Positions 1 through 8,054 of a DNA stretch of 27,194 nucleotides are shown here, piece after piece. How positions within the stretch are numbered: the stretch's first letter is position 1; each line of letters opens with the position of its first letter. The notes beneath the pieces were generated by a model, which searched no databases, was not told the origin of the DNA, and was given only the letters and a program-made list of their open reading frames with translations. The position numbers and the translations under genes are program-made. This stretch comes from Sphingomonadales bacterium (GTDB lineage Bacteria; Pseudomonadota; Alphaproteobacteria; Sphingomonadales; Sphingomonadaceae), in contig JAGWUU010000005.1 of NCBI GenBank assembly GCA_028868335.1, positions 1 through 27,194 on the forward strand, read 5' to 3'.

Positions 1-327
1 CAGTCGGTCATCCGCACCGGCAAGCTGGCGGTCAACCTCGATGCCAAGACCGTCGAGGTCGATGGCGCGCGGGTCCACCTGACCGGCAAGGAATACGCGA
101 TGCTCGAGCTGCTTTCGCTGCGCAAGGGCACTACGCTGACCAAGGAAATGTTCCTCAACCATCTCTATGGCGGGATGGACGAGCCCGAACTCAAGATCAT
201 CGACGTCTTCATCTGCAAGCTGCGCAAGAAGCTCGCACATGCATGCGGCGGGGAAAACTACATCGAAACCGTCTGGGGGCGCGGCTATGTTTTGCGCGAT
301 CCGGGCGAAGAAGCGGTCGCCGCCTGA
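1..327 (+). CDS. ctrA: Cell-cycle response regulator CtrA, C-terminal part (5' end outside window)
   Basis: This is the C-terminal DNA-binding domain of CtrA, the OmpR-family master regulator of the alphaproteobacterial cell cycle. The reading frame is open from base 1 and ends in TGA at 325-327, giving 108 visible residues. The winged-helix domain is complete enough to recognise: the segment around LTGKEYAMLELL, the recognition-helix stretch MDEPELKIIDVFICKLRKKL and the final wing WGRGYVLRDP are characteristic of CtrA orthologues. The receiver domain lies upstream of the window. Known CtrA binds TTAA-N7-TTAA sites; I saw no convincing copy in this window. Identification is confident because the recognition helix is nearly invariant in the family. 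Confidence 0.95.
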   Translation, partial: QSVIRTGKLAVNLDAKTVEVDGARVHLTGKEYAMLELLSLRKGTTLTKEMFLNHLYGGMDEPELKIIDVFICKLRKKLAHACGGENYIETVWGRGYVLRDPGEEAVAA

Positions 328-358
328 AGCATCTTACTTACCAATTCACCCCAATTCT

Positions 359-386
359 GGCCCGCCAATCGGCGGGCCTCTTTTTT
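359..386 (+). terminator. Rho-independent terminator of ctrA
   Basis: A perfect 8-bp stem, GGCCCGCC at 359-366 and GGCGGGCC at 371-378, closes a 4-base AATC loop and is followed by TCTTTTTT (379-386). It lies 31 bases after the ctrA stop codon and is a textbook intrinsic terminator. Confidence 0.93.
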
Positions 387-462
387 GAAGCGCCGGGGTC
401 GCCAAGGGCAGGCCCCATGACCGCGCACGGCCGCATCTACTGCGCTGGCGCAAGGGCACCTT

Positions 463-1091
463 TTACGCGCCCGGCTTCCAGCCGCTGGCGGCAAGTATTG
501 CTCCGGGGTTCTTCAATTCGAGCAATGTGCGCAGTGCCGCCCGTTTGTTGTCCGCTTTGTCGTAGTAGGCTTTGGCGATACGTTAACCGACCCAATAGCC
601 GAGGTCGCCCGGCCTTTCGGGTGTCCCGACCCCATTGTAGAGCCAGCGCGACAAGTCAGCGCTGTTGGCGTCCCTGAGAAATGCTTCGTCGATTTCGCGC
701 TCGTGGCCGCGCGTCCAGCGCGCGAGGTGGGAATTGCTGACTCTACCGGTGGTGAGCATGGCTACCAGTTCAGCCACACCTTCGATCAATGATTGGCGCA
801 GGATGGTAGTAGGCGCGTTCTCATCATCAAGCTCGGGTGCCTGCTCCACGTGACCCTACCCGACACGATCCGGTTGGGTACGAACTGGCGGACACCGTCC
901 GAATCGGTGTCGATGTAGCTGTCCTGCAGCGCGGCAGCACCGGGCGCGCCTCCGGTCGCGTCATAGATTTTGTAGAACAGGTCGACATCCGATGTGCGGA
1001 CATCGACCGTTGAACGGGCCCGTGCCGACGTCGTGACCGCTGCGGTCAGGATCGCGACCAGAGCCACAAAGACTCCTGGAAATCTTGACAT
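463..1091 (-). pseudogene. Decayed DUF2268-type putative Zn-dependent protease
   Basis: Minus-strand remnant of a secreted protein that resembles the DUF2268 family of predicted zinc proteases. It begins at ATG 1091 behind an AAGGAAG ribosome site, with a signal-peptide-like start (MSRFPGVFVALVAILTAAV). It continues through VDLFYKIYDATGGA to PNRIVSG near 855. There the frame is lost and the rest of the family sequence resumes in another frame as HVEQAP, ILRQSLIEGVAELVA, HEREIDEAFLRDA and NGVGTPERPGDLGYWVG. An in-frame TAA at 583-585 stands where a tyrosine is expected (GYWVG-stop-RIAKAYY). The frame then runs on to ASGWKPGA and a normal stop at 463-465. The missing middle should hold most of the catalytic region; HVEQ is plausibly the tail of the HEXXH zinc motif. 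One internal deletion with frameshift plus one nonsense mutation makes it non-functional. Confidence 0.85.
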
Positions 1092-1148
1092 GACGCTTCC
1101 TTGCGCTGCTTCGACGATGGAGGTTTCGAAGAGTAACGCATGTAGTGT

Positions 1149-1168
1149 CAAGCTTCCCGGTGAGCTTG
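1149..1168. repeat. Short inverted repeat upstream of trmB
   Basis: CAAGCT (1149-1154) and AGCTTG (1163-1168) form a 6-bp inverted repeat around an 8-base spacer. It lies in the 111-bp divergent interval between the pseudogene start and trmB. No T-tract follows, so it is not a terminator. It may be an operator or chance. Confidence 0.25.
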
Positions 1169-1202
1169 CATTGCGCCGTCCCTACTGCCATCGCGCCTTT
1201 CC

Positions 1203-1919
1203 ATGACCGCGCACAAATCCGGTGATCCGACCACGCTGAACCGCCTCTATGGCCGTGCCAAGGGCAAGCCGCTGCGTGCTGGGCAGCAGGGCCTGGTCGA
1301 TGACCTGTTGCCGCAGATCGCGGTCCCGGCTGAGGGCGCGGTGACGGCGGAACGTTTGTTCGGTCATCCCTGTCCACTTCATTTCGAGATCGGGTTCGGC
1401 GGGGGCGAGCACATGGCTGCACGGGCAGACATGTTGCCCGACCACGGCTTCATCGGCGCGGAACCGTTCCTCAACGGGGTTGCCCAAGCGCTCACGCATG
1501 TCGCAGGGGACAATGGCTCCCACCCGCCGTTGGGTAATGTTCGTATCCACCATGGCGATGCGCTGGAGGTGCTGCGGCGGATTCCCGACGGGGCGTTGAC
1601 GTTCCTCTACCTGCTTCATCCTGATCCCTGGCCCAAGGCCCGCCACGCGAAGCGACGGATGATGAACGATGGACCGGTCGATCTGTTCGCCGCCAAACTC
1701 AGGCCCGGCGGAGAATTCCGCTTTGGCACCGATCACCCGGTGTACCTGCGCCATGCCCTGATGGTGATGCGCCGCCATCGCCATCAGTTCGAATGGCTTT
1801 GCGACAAGCCACAGGATTTCCAGCGACGCCCCGGCGGTTGGCCGGAAACCCGCTATGAGGCCAAGGCCCGTGCGGTTTACGGCCACGAAGTCTGGTACTT
1901 CCGGTTTCGGCGTATCTAG
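1203..1919 (+). CDS. trmB: tRNA (guanine-N7-)-methyltransferase TrmB
   Basis: SAM-dependent cytoplasmic enzyme that methylates G46 of tRNA to m7G. The 238-residue length is normal for the family. Visible signatures are the SAM-binding glycine-rich motif EIGFGGGEH at residues 62-70, the catalytic-region motif HPDPWPK with the following basic RHAKRRMM stretch, the GTDHPVYL segment and the C-terminal ETRYEAKA motif that contacts tRNA. ATG 1203 is the start that retains the typical N-terminal LYGRAKGKPLR segment. There is no strong ribosome site upstream. The gene stands alone on the plus strand between a pseudogene and the converging NRPS gene. Confidence 0.95.
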   Translation: MTAHKSGDPTTLNRLYGRAKGKPLRAGQQGLVDDLLPQIAVPAEGAVTAERLFGHPCPLHFEIGFGGGEHMAARADMLPDHGFIGAEPFLNGVAQALTHVAGDNGSHPPLGNVRIHHGDALEVLRRIPDGALTFLYLLHPDPWPKARHAKRRMMNDGPVDLFAAKLRPGGEFRFGTDHPVYLRHALMVMRRHRHQFEWLCDKPQDFQRRPGGWPETRYEAKARAVYGHEVWYFRFRRI

Positions 1920-1958
1920 CGCCTGCCGTGGTGCTGCTGCACTGATAAGGACGAGTTC

Positions 1959-4900
1959 TTAGCCAGCGACTTGCAGCAGGGTTCGATCAACCTGGGCGGG
2001 CGAGCCGACAAATCGGCTGCCGTCGGGAATGCCTTCGCCCTTCATGATCAGCGTCAGCGGTCCCAGCGTGGCGTTGCTGCCGATGCTGGTATCGTAAAGC
2101 ACCGTCGATCCGGCGCCGATGACCGCCCCGTCGCCCACGGCTATGCGCCCGACTTTCATCAGGCGGTCCTCATACAGGTGGGTCTGCAGGCAGGCGTGGT
2201 TATTGAGCACCACATCATCGCCGATGGTCACACAATCAAACTCGGTGATGTCGGCGCTGTCGAGATAGGCGCCAGTGCCAGTGCGGGTGCCAAACAGGCG
2301 CAGGGCCACGGGCAGAAACGGTGTGCCACGCAGAAGGTCAAGGAGGGCCTTGCCCGCCATCGCCCAATACATCACCGCCACTGCTTCGGTGCGCAGCGCC
2401 CACCAGCTCCACATGGGCTTCATCGTCGGCTGGTATCGACCCATCATCAACCACTTGTACGCGGCCCCCACGAAAAGCTGGACCACCCCGATCATGGTGC
2501 TCGCGATGACGCATATCCACAGCGCCCTTCCCCAGTTGGCTTGATCGAACACAGGCGTCAGGATTTCCATGACGACGGTGACCAGGGTGATGAAGAGGGC
2601 GGTCGGGAAGCTTATGTTAAATGCTTCGAAGGCCGCGCGGCCCAGTTGCATTGCGCGGCTTGGCTCGAAGGTCTGGCGCACGTCATGATTGAAAGTCTGG
2701 CGCACAGGGAGCCGGATCGGCGGAGAACCGAACCATGTCTCTCCCACGGCAACGAGGCCGCCGCCGGGCGGTTTCGAGCGAACCCCGATCAACGCTCCGT
2801 CGTCGATGGTGTAGCCTTGGGGGACCACGGCTTCGTTGCCGATGAACACCTGATCTCCGGTCTTGACCGTATCGAGTACCAGCCAGCCGTGGCGCATATG
2901 ATCGTCGCCAAGCACGACGTCGTCGGCGATGAAGTTCCCCGCGCCCAGCGTGATCAGCTCAAAGCGCCCGGCAAAGTTGGTCGAAACCTCGCTACCCTTG
3001 CCGATCCGGCATCCCATCAAGCGATACCAGTTGCGCATGTAAACCGTGGCGTAGAGCGACGAAAGCGTATCGAGCGCGGTTTCGATCAGCAGGCCCAGTG
3101 CCCAACGGCGTAGGTAGAACCAACTGGCGATGGGATAGCGCCCTGGTCGAACCCGCGGGAGCACCAGCCAGCGGCAGGCCACGATCATCAGCAGGGTCAG
3201 GGCGATCATGCCGGCGCCTGCGGAGAGGGCCAGCACCGGCATGTACCACAGATAGGAAATGCCAAGGAGCGGGTTGATGAAGGAATCGAGCCACTCCATC
3301 AGGCGAAAGGCGGGAACGATCGGCAAGATCGTAACCGCGGGCAGGAACACGAGCATCGCCAGGTAGGCAATGCCGCGCAGCATCCGGCCCGCTACCGTCT
3401 GCGGCGGCGGCGTGGATAGCGCGGCGGGGTCGGCCAGACCGGTTTTCTTCGCCGGCGAACCGTCCCACACCTCACCCGCGGGCACACGGGTCCCCGCAGC
3501 AAGCGCGGCAAGATCGGCCAGCTCCGCACCCTCGCCGATCGTGGTGCCGCCCTCGATAGTGCAGGACGATCCAATAGCCGCGTCTCGGCCGATCTCGATG
3601 CTTTCGATTTCCATCCAGGCGCCGGTTATCCGGGCGTTGGCGAACACCACCTTGCTGCCCGTCGCAACGTGATCGCCGAACGATATGAGGTCGATCGCAC
3701 CGGCATCGAAGTCCGAAATCAACACGTCCTTGCCCACTCGCGCACCCAGCGCGCGAAGGTAGAGCGGCAGGATTGGCGAATTTTGCATCCACTTGAGATG
3801 GACCAGCGACAGCATCCGCTGCACCAGCCACACGCGGTAGAAATAGCTCCCCCACAGCGGGTAGCGACCGGGACGGGTGCGCCCCAGGAGCAGCCACTTG
3901 GCCGCGACTGCGAACAACGCAAGCGCCAGGTTGACCCCGCCATAGGCGGCAAACACCAGCCAGAGATCGGAAATGAACCTGCTGTCGTCCGGCGAGATCA
4001 GCGTGTAGCTGATGAAGATCGCCAGCCATGGGGCCGATTGCATCAGCAGCAGCAAGGGCATTGCCGCCAACTGGCCCATGCCGCACAGATAGCGGCGCCA
4101 TACCGACGCTCGCTCGCGCGGCTCGACAATTCCGGCGACGCTGTGGCCGGCGGCGTCAATCAACCCGGCTATGCCCCGCAGACTGCGTCCCTCGTAAACC
4201 TGGCCGAGAGTGATTGCCGCCAATCCCGGTTCGCGCCGGACGGCCGATACGAACTGGGCCGCAAGCAGCGAATGGCCGCCGAGGTCAAGAAAGAAGTCCG
4301 CATCTAGGGACAATGGTTGGCCCGGGAACAATGGGCGCCCCAGTTCGAGCAGGCGCGCCTGCGTTTCGGTTTCGGGCGCCGCGCCCTCACCCACCGGGAC
4401 AGGGGAGGTGATCGGGCGAGCGGCCAGCGTATTGCGGTCAATCTTGCCCGAAGCGGCGAGACGCGGCAGCGCGTCGATTGTTTCGATCGCTGCGGGGACC
4501 ATGTAGGGCGGCAATTGCACGCCCAGCGATGCCTTCCAGGCGGCCACGTCAGGTTCGCGGCCGACTGCCATGACGACATAGCCAACAAGCTGGTCGATGC
4601 CCATGGTGTGGTTCACCACTACCGCGGCTTGCGCCACGCCCGGCTCGCGCGCCAGCCGCGTCTCGATCTCCCCCAGCTCTATGCGAAAGCCGCGCAGCTT
4701 GACCTGATCATCGACCCGGCCGCGGAACAGCAGATCGCCATCCGCCGTCATCTCCACCGCATCGCCGCTGCGATAGAGCACGGGATCGCCATCATCATGG
4801 GCGAAGGGATTGAAAATGAATTTCTCTGCGGTCAGATCGGGCCGGTTGACATAGCCTTGCGCGACACCTGGGCCGCCAATCAGCAGCTCGCCGGTGGCGC

Positions 4901-5921
4901 CCCGATCGAGCAGGTTCAGCGCGTCATCAACCACATAGACCGACATGTTGGGCAAGGGGCGCCCGATTGTTACAGGTTCGCCGGGTTTGAGGTCCGTCGC
5001 TGTTGCCACCACGGTCGTTTCGGACGGCCCATAGCTGTTGACCAAGCGGCGCCCGCCGGTCGCGAAACGGTTGACCACGGCCTCCGGGCAAACCTCGCCG
5101 CCAACGATGATCAGGCGAACGCCGGGCAAATCATCGTCAATCAGTCCCAGCAGCGTTGGTACTACGTCCATCGCGGTAACGCCGCTGTCGCGAATCAGCG
5201 TGACCAGGCGATCGGGGTCGGCAAGGATTTCCGCCGGACAGATTCTCAGGGCTGCGCCGACCAGCAGGGGAAGCCAGATTTCCTCGAGCGAAAGGTCGAA
5301 TGCGACTGACCCGGCCTGCAGCATGACGTCGTCTGCTCGCAGGCCGTACTGTACCTCGGCGGCACGCAGAAAATGGCAGATCGCCCGGTTCGGAACGAGG
5401 ATGCCCTTGGGCGTTCCGGTCGAGCCCGAAGTGTAGATCACATAGGCCGGATCAACGGAACCGGCTTCGCCTTCGCCGTCGAACGTCGGGCCATTGGCAA
5501 GCGCCGCATAGTCCCAGTGGGGTACGTTACCTTCCAGTAGTCCTGCCCATTTCTCCGGCGTGACAATGCCGATGGCATTCATGTCGGCGAGCCCGGCGCT
5601 TACGCGCGCGGCGGGCGCGTCGGCATCGAACGGCAGCCATGCCGCACCGGTCAGCGCGATCGCGATCTGTGCGACAACAACATCGCGCCCGCGCGGCATC
5701 CATAGCCCGACGAAGGCGCCTGGCCGCGCACCGCGCGCACGCAATCCCGCCGCGAGGCGCCGGGCCTCCTGATCCAGCTCAGCGTAGGACAACACCCCGC
5801 CATCGTCGATCAGCGCCGGACGATAACCGTGCTTGCGGACGGTCTCGGCAAAAACTGCCGCGAGCGTCTCTTCGCGAAGCAGTTCAGGCATCTGGGCACC
5901 GCGGGCAACGCTCTTGTTCAT
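1959..5921 (-). CDS. Pls/PosA-family NRPS-like synthetase (A-T plus triple membrane/beta-helix region)
   Basis: Membrane-bound single-module peptide synthetase of 1320 residues. The adenylation domain (about 25-500) shows YTSGSTGTPKG (163-173), AFDLSLEEIW (207-216), NSYGPSETT (295-303), YRSGDAV (383-389), the GRVDDQVKLRGFRIELGEIE block and SGKIDR (491-496). The thiolation domain has DLGGHSLL, with Ser551 as phosphopantetheine site. There is no condensation or thioesterase domain. Residues about 605-1320 form three repeats, each with two predicted membrane helices, a basic/aromatic linker (GRTRPGRYPLW; PRVRPGRYPIA; MGRYQPTMKPMW) and a hexapeptide left-handed beta-helix domain ending in a GSP motif. 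This matches the Pls/PosA architecture, where epsilon-poly-L-lysine synthetase also has six helices and three tandem C-terminal domains. Start ATG 5921 overlaps the upstream transferase stop (ATGA) behind GGAG; a longer in-frame extension to 6062 is rejected. The product is unknown. Confidence 0.88.
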   Translation of the reverse strand: MNKSVARGAQMPELLREETLAAVFAETVRKHGYRPALIDDGGVLSYAELDQEARRLAAGLRARGARPGAFVGLWMPRGRDVVVAQIAIALTGAAWLPFDADAPAARVSAGLADMNAIGIVTPEKWAGLLEGNVPHWDYAALANGPTFDGEGEAGSVDPAYVIYTSGSTGTPKGILVPNRAICHFLRAAEVQYGLRADDVMLQAGSVAFDLSLEEIWLPLLVGAALRICPAEILADPDRLVTLIRDSGVTAMDVVPTLLGLIDDDLPGVRLIIVGGEVCPEAVVNRFATGGRRLVNSYGPSETTVVATATDLKPGEPVTIGRPLPNMSVYVVDDALNLLDRGATGELLIGGPGVAQGYVNRPDLTAEKFIFNPFAHDDGDPVLYRSGDAVEMTADGDLLFRGRVDDQVKLRGFRIELGEIETRLAREPGVAQAAVVVNHTMGIDQLVGYVVMAVGREPDVAAWKASLGVQLPPYMVPAAIETIDALPRLAASGKIDRNTLAARPITSPVPVGEGAAPETETQARLLELGRPLFPGQPLSLDADFFLDLGGHSLLAAQFVSAVRREPGLAAITLGQVYEGRSLRGIAGLIDAAGHSVAGIVEPRERASVWRRYLCGMGQLAAMPLLLLMQSAPWLAIFISYTLISPDDSRFISDLWLVFAAYGGVNLALALFAVAAKWLLLGRTRPGRYPLWGSYFYRVWLVQRMLSLVHLKWMQNSPILPLYLRALGARVGKDVLISDFDAGAIDLISFGDHVATGSKVVFANARITGAWMEIESIEIGRDAAIGSSCTIEGGTTIGEGAELADLAALAAGTRVPAGEVWDGSPAKKTGLADPAALSTPPPQTVAGRMLRGIAYLAMLVFLPAVTILPIVPAFRLMEWLDSFINPLLGISYLWYMPVLALSAGAGMIALTLLMIVACRWLVLPRVRPGRYPIASWFYLRRWALGLLIETALDTLSSLYATVYMRNWYRLMGCRIGKGSEVSTNFAGRFELITLGAGNFIADDVVLGDDHMRHGWLVLDTVKTGDQVFIGNEAVVPQGYTIDDGALIGVRSKPPGGGLVAVGETWFGSPPIRLPVRQTFNHDVRQTFEPSRAMQLGRAAFEAFNISFPTALFITLVTVVMEILTPVFDQANWGRALWICVIASTMIGVVQLFVGAAYKWLMMGRYQPTMKPMWSWWALRTEAVAVMYWAMAGKALLDLLRGTPFLPVALRLFGTRTGTGAYLDSADITEFDCVTIGDDVVLNNHACLQTHLYEDRLMKVGRIAVGDGAVIGAGSTVLYDTSIGSNATLGPLTLIMKGEGIPDGSRFVGSPAQVDRTLLQVAG

Positions 5922-6577
5922 TCGTACTCCGGTATTTGAAAGGGGGCCTGCCATCGGGCGATGACGGCTACATAACCGCGCTCCGGGTGGCATAGTTCGA
6001 TTGCAATGGGCGCGTGGCCACAGGAACGCACCACCAGTTCCCCATCGCGGTGCAATTGCCAATCGCCGGGCGCTCGATCAACATCGTCTGCATGCTTGGC
6101 GCAGGCTTCCTTGGCTGCCCAGGCTATGACATCGGCGTTCTCGCTGCTGATTCCATGCAATGCGAGCGCTTGCAGATCCCGAGCGCTGACGAAAGTTTCG
6201 TCGAGACTTCCCCTGGACTTGCCGGTTTCGACAACATCCAGTCCTACCGGCGTTTCGCTGATCGCCAGCCAGGATTTCTCTCCGGCATGGCTCATGCTGA
6301 AATGAGGTCCATCCGCCAGAAAGGGCCTGCCGGAACGGCTGCGCCTGAATTCAGGGGTGGTTGTCACGCCCATGACATCGCCGAGCGCGATCCGTAGTGC
6401 GCCATGGGCACGGGCATAGCGATGGCGATGACGGGAATTGGTCAGTCGCAAGCAGTACGCCCGTTCGTGCGCGTCAGCATGGCGTGCAAAGGCGTCGAGG
6501 CACAAGGCATCTGCGAAGTCGTTGAGTGGGACAAGGCGGATTTCGCTTATTGTCGCTATCGAAAATCCACTCTCCAT
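5918..6577 (-). CDS. Sfp-type 4'-phosphopantetheinyl transferase
   Basis: Transfers phosphopantetheine from CoA to the conserved serine of carrier domains, here most likely Ser551 of the NRPS-like protein encoded immediately downstream with a 4-nt ATGA overlap. The 219-residue length fits the Sfp/EntD group. Motifs visible are SGRPFL (81-86), FSMSHAG (93-99), VGLDVVE (111-117, Asp114 as Mg ligand) and WAAKEACAKH (153-162, with Lys156, Glu157 and Lys161). One oddity is that the usual G-x-D-x-E motif reads G-L-D-V-V-E, so the second acidic ligand is replaced by valine and a glutamate sits one residue later. Human AASDHPPT, from memory, also lacks that glutamate, so activity is not excluded. ATG 6577 is the only reasonable start; its ribosome site is weak. 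Confidence 0.92.
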   Translation of the reverse strand: MESGFSIATISEIRLVPLNDFADALCLDAFARHADAHERAYCLRLTNSRHRHRYARAHGALRIALGDVMGVTTTPEFRRSRSGRPFLADGPHFSMSHAGEKSWLAISETPVGLDVVETGKSRGSLDETFVSARDLQALALHGISSENADVIAWAAKEACAKHADDVDRAPGDWQLHRDGELVVRSCGHAPIAIELCHPERGYVAVIARWQAPFQIPEYE

Positions 6578-6761
6578 CTTTGGGTTCTAGACAGCTACCC
6601 ATGATCTGATCAAGTCCTTTGACGGACAGAACAATTCAGCCAATCGAGTGTGCGAAATTGCCCATTTCCGCAGGCCCGGCATTTCTCATTTCGGGAAGCG
6701 TTGGCGACGGTTGAATTGAGAACGGCTTCGGAGCGCGGTGAGTCAGCTTGACGCGATCATT
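6578..6761 (-). promoter_or_regulatory. Interval between histidine kinase and transferase/NRPS operon; probable promoter region
   Basis: This 184-bp gap is visibly more AT-rich than the flanking genes and has no coding frame with family features. It separates two co-oriented gene pairs, so the transferase-NRPS pair probably has its own promoter here, although read-through from the kinase gene is possible because no terminator hairpin is evident. A short perfect inverted repeat, TGATC-T-GATCA, lies at 6602-6612, about 25 bases upstream of the transferase start, where an operator could sit. I could not assign -35 and -10 boxes with confidence. Confidence 0.35.
6602..6612. repeat. TGATC-T-GATCA inverted repeat upstream of the transferase gene
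   Basis: Perfect 5-bp arms around a single T, 25 bp from the transferase start codon at 6577. The position suits a repressor or activator site, but it is short enough to arise by chance. Confidence 0.25.
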
Positions 6762-8054
6762 TCAACGCGGCCCAAACCACAACTTGGCCACGGTTCCGCC
6801 GTCCGCATTCCGGTGAAATGTCAAAGTGCCGCCAATCAAGGCCATCAAGCGATGGACAATCGCAATGCCCAAGCCGGAGTTGCGCGATGCAACGCCGTCG
6901 GCACGGGAATAGATCAGGCGGCCGTCGGTATCCTCGCGCACGACAATGCCAGGACCGGAATCGACGACACTTATCGCTTCGCCAGCCGGATCACCGATTA
7001 TGGAAATTTTACCGGCGGGACTGGAATGAAGGTCGGCATTCTGGATGAGGTTGCGCAGGGCAATCGCGGCGACCGGCATCGGAAATGAAAACCCCTGCGA
7101 CCCGTCCCCCACAATGGCGATGTCCAGCACTCTCCCTCCACTTTCGACCTGCTCGCGCATTTCCTCGCAGGTCTGCCTGATGACGTCCTCGATCGGCGCG
7201 GCGCGGTGTTCGTCGGTATTGGCGGAAACGCGCTGCAATTCGATCATCTGGTCGATCACCCGGGCCGCGCGCTGGCACGCCTCTTCCAACGCCGATCGAA
7301 CATTGCCCGGACTGAGAAGCTCCGCGCGCAGAAGAATTGTGCTGAGCGAGGTCCGCAACTCGTGAACGACTGTCGATGAAAATGCTCTTTCCAGTTCGTA
7401 AGCGGATTCAAGCTTGCCGAAGGCGGCGTTGGCCGCGCGCACCAGTGGCAGAACTTCCAGAGGAACATCAGTCTCATCCAGCCGGACGGCCATGTCCGCC
7501 GGGTTTCTGGCCGAAGCTGCCTCAGCAGCGCGGTGCATCGGGCGCATGGCGTGCCTTACGGCGAGAAGGGACATCAGCGCCGAAAGCAACAATACGAACG
7601 GGACGATAACGACGAAGCGGTGAAGGAAAGCCGTGGTGAAATCATCAAGGAGCGCGGCCGGATGGCGTCGATCCTCTGCCGCAATCAGCCAGGTGCGCGC
7701 TGTGCCCGTCGGCACTACGTAGAAATCGGAATGCGGCCCATGGGCGAACGCGGGCCGCGCGCGCGGTTCGGGTCGCGAGAGAACGTCGTCGATTGCGGGG
7801 CCGGAAAGGTGGGTCAGGCGACCGTCTCTTTCGACGTATATCGCAACGGCGTCAGCCAAGGCATGCGGCAGACGACCGTGATCGAGATCGTCTTGCGCCT
7901 GCTCGATCATCCTCGCGAGGAAGCTGCGCGTCAGGTCATCGCCGATCGCATGTATGGTCCTGCCGGTAAGAACCGGGATTGCGACGGCAAGAATCAGCGC
8001 CGTCGCAAGCTGGGCCAATACTATCCGTCCCCAAAGCGAGCGGCCTATTTTCAT
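6762..8054 (-). CDS. Membrane sensor histidine kinase (partner of adjacent OmpR-type regulator)
   Basis: Inner-membrane sensor kinase of 430 residues. Membrane helices are predicted at about 11-29 and 147-166 and enclose a periplasmic sensor domain of some 115 residues without recognisable fold. A HAMP-like linker follows (167-218). The dimerisation/H-box is FSSTVVHELRTSLS with His231. The ATP-binding domain shows an N-box LRNLIQNADLHSS (Asn339), a G1 box VVDSGPGI (Asp365) and a G2 box SGLGIAIV (393-400). Start ATG 8054 overlaps the regulator stop (ATGA), so the two proteins are translationally coupled; a longer upstream frame is rejected. Overall order and size resemble the QseC/PmrB/TctE group. 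The signal sensed cannot be told from sequence; metal ions or cationic peptides are family precedents. Confidence 0.9.
   Translation of the reverse strand: MKIGRSLWGRIVLAQLATALILAVAIPVLTGRTIHAIGDDLTRSFLARMIEQAQDDLDHGRLPHALADAVAIYVERDGRLTHLSGPAIDDVLSRPEPRARPAFAHGPHSDFYVVPTGTARTWLIAAEDRRHPAALLDDFTTAFLHRFVVIVPFVLLLSALMSLLAVRHAMRPMHRAAEAASARNPADMAVRLDETDVPLEVLPLVRAANAAFGKLESAYELERAFSSTVVHELRTSLSTILLRAELLSPGNVRSALEEACQRAARVIDQMIELQRVSANTDEHRAAPIEDVIRQTCEEMREQVESGGRVLDIAIVGDGSQGFSFPMPVAAIALRNLIQNADLHSSPAGKISIIGDPAGEAISVVDSGPGIVVREDTDGRLIYSRADGVASRNSGLGIAIVHRLMALIGGTLTFHRNADGGTVAKLWFGPR

Noticed and set aside
243..849. Plus-strand frames after ctrA as possible small genes
   Set aside because: They cross the ctrA terminator or oppose the DUF2268 remnant and have no protein-like features.
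5922..6062. 47-residue N-terminal extension of the NRPS-like protein
   Set aside because: It lies inside the transferase gene in another frame, has Arg/Pro-rich random-like sequence, and the ATGA overlap with GGAG at 5921 gives a better start.
6578..6761. A riboswitch or small RNA in the gap before the transferase gene
   Set aside because: The gap is AT-rich, but I could find no extended stem set or terminator to support an RNA element.
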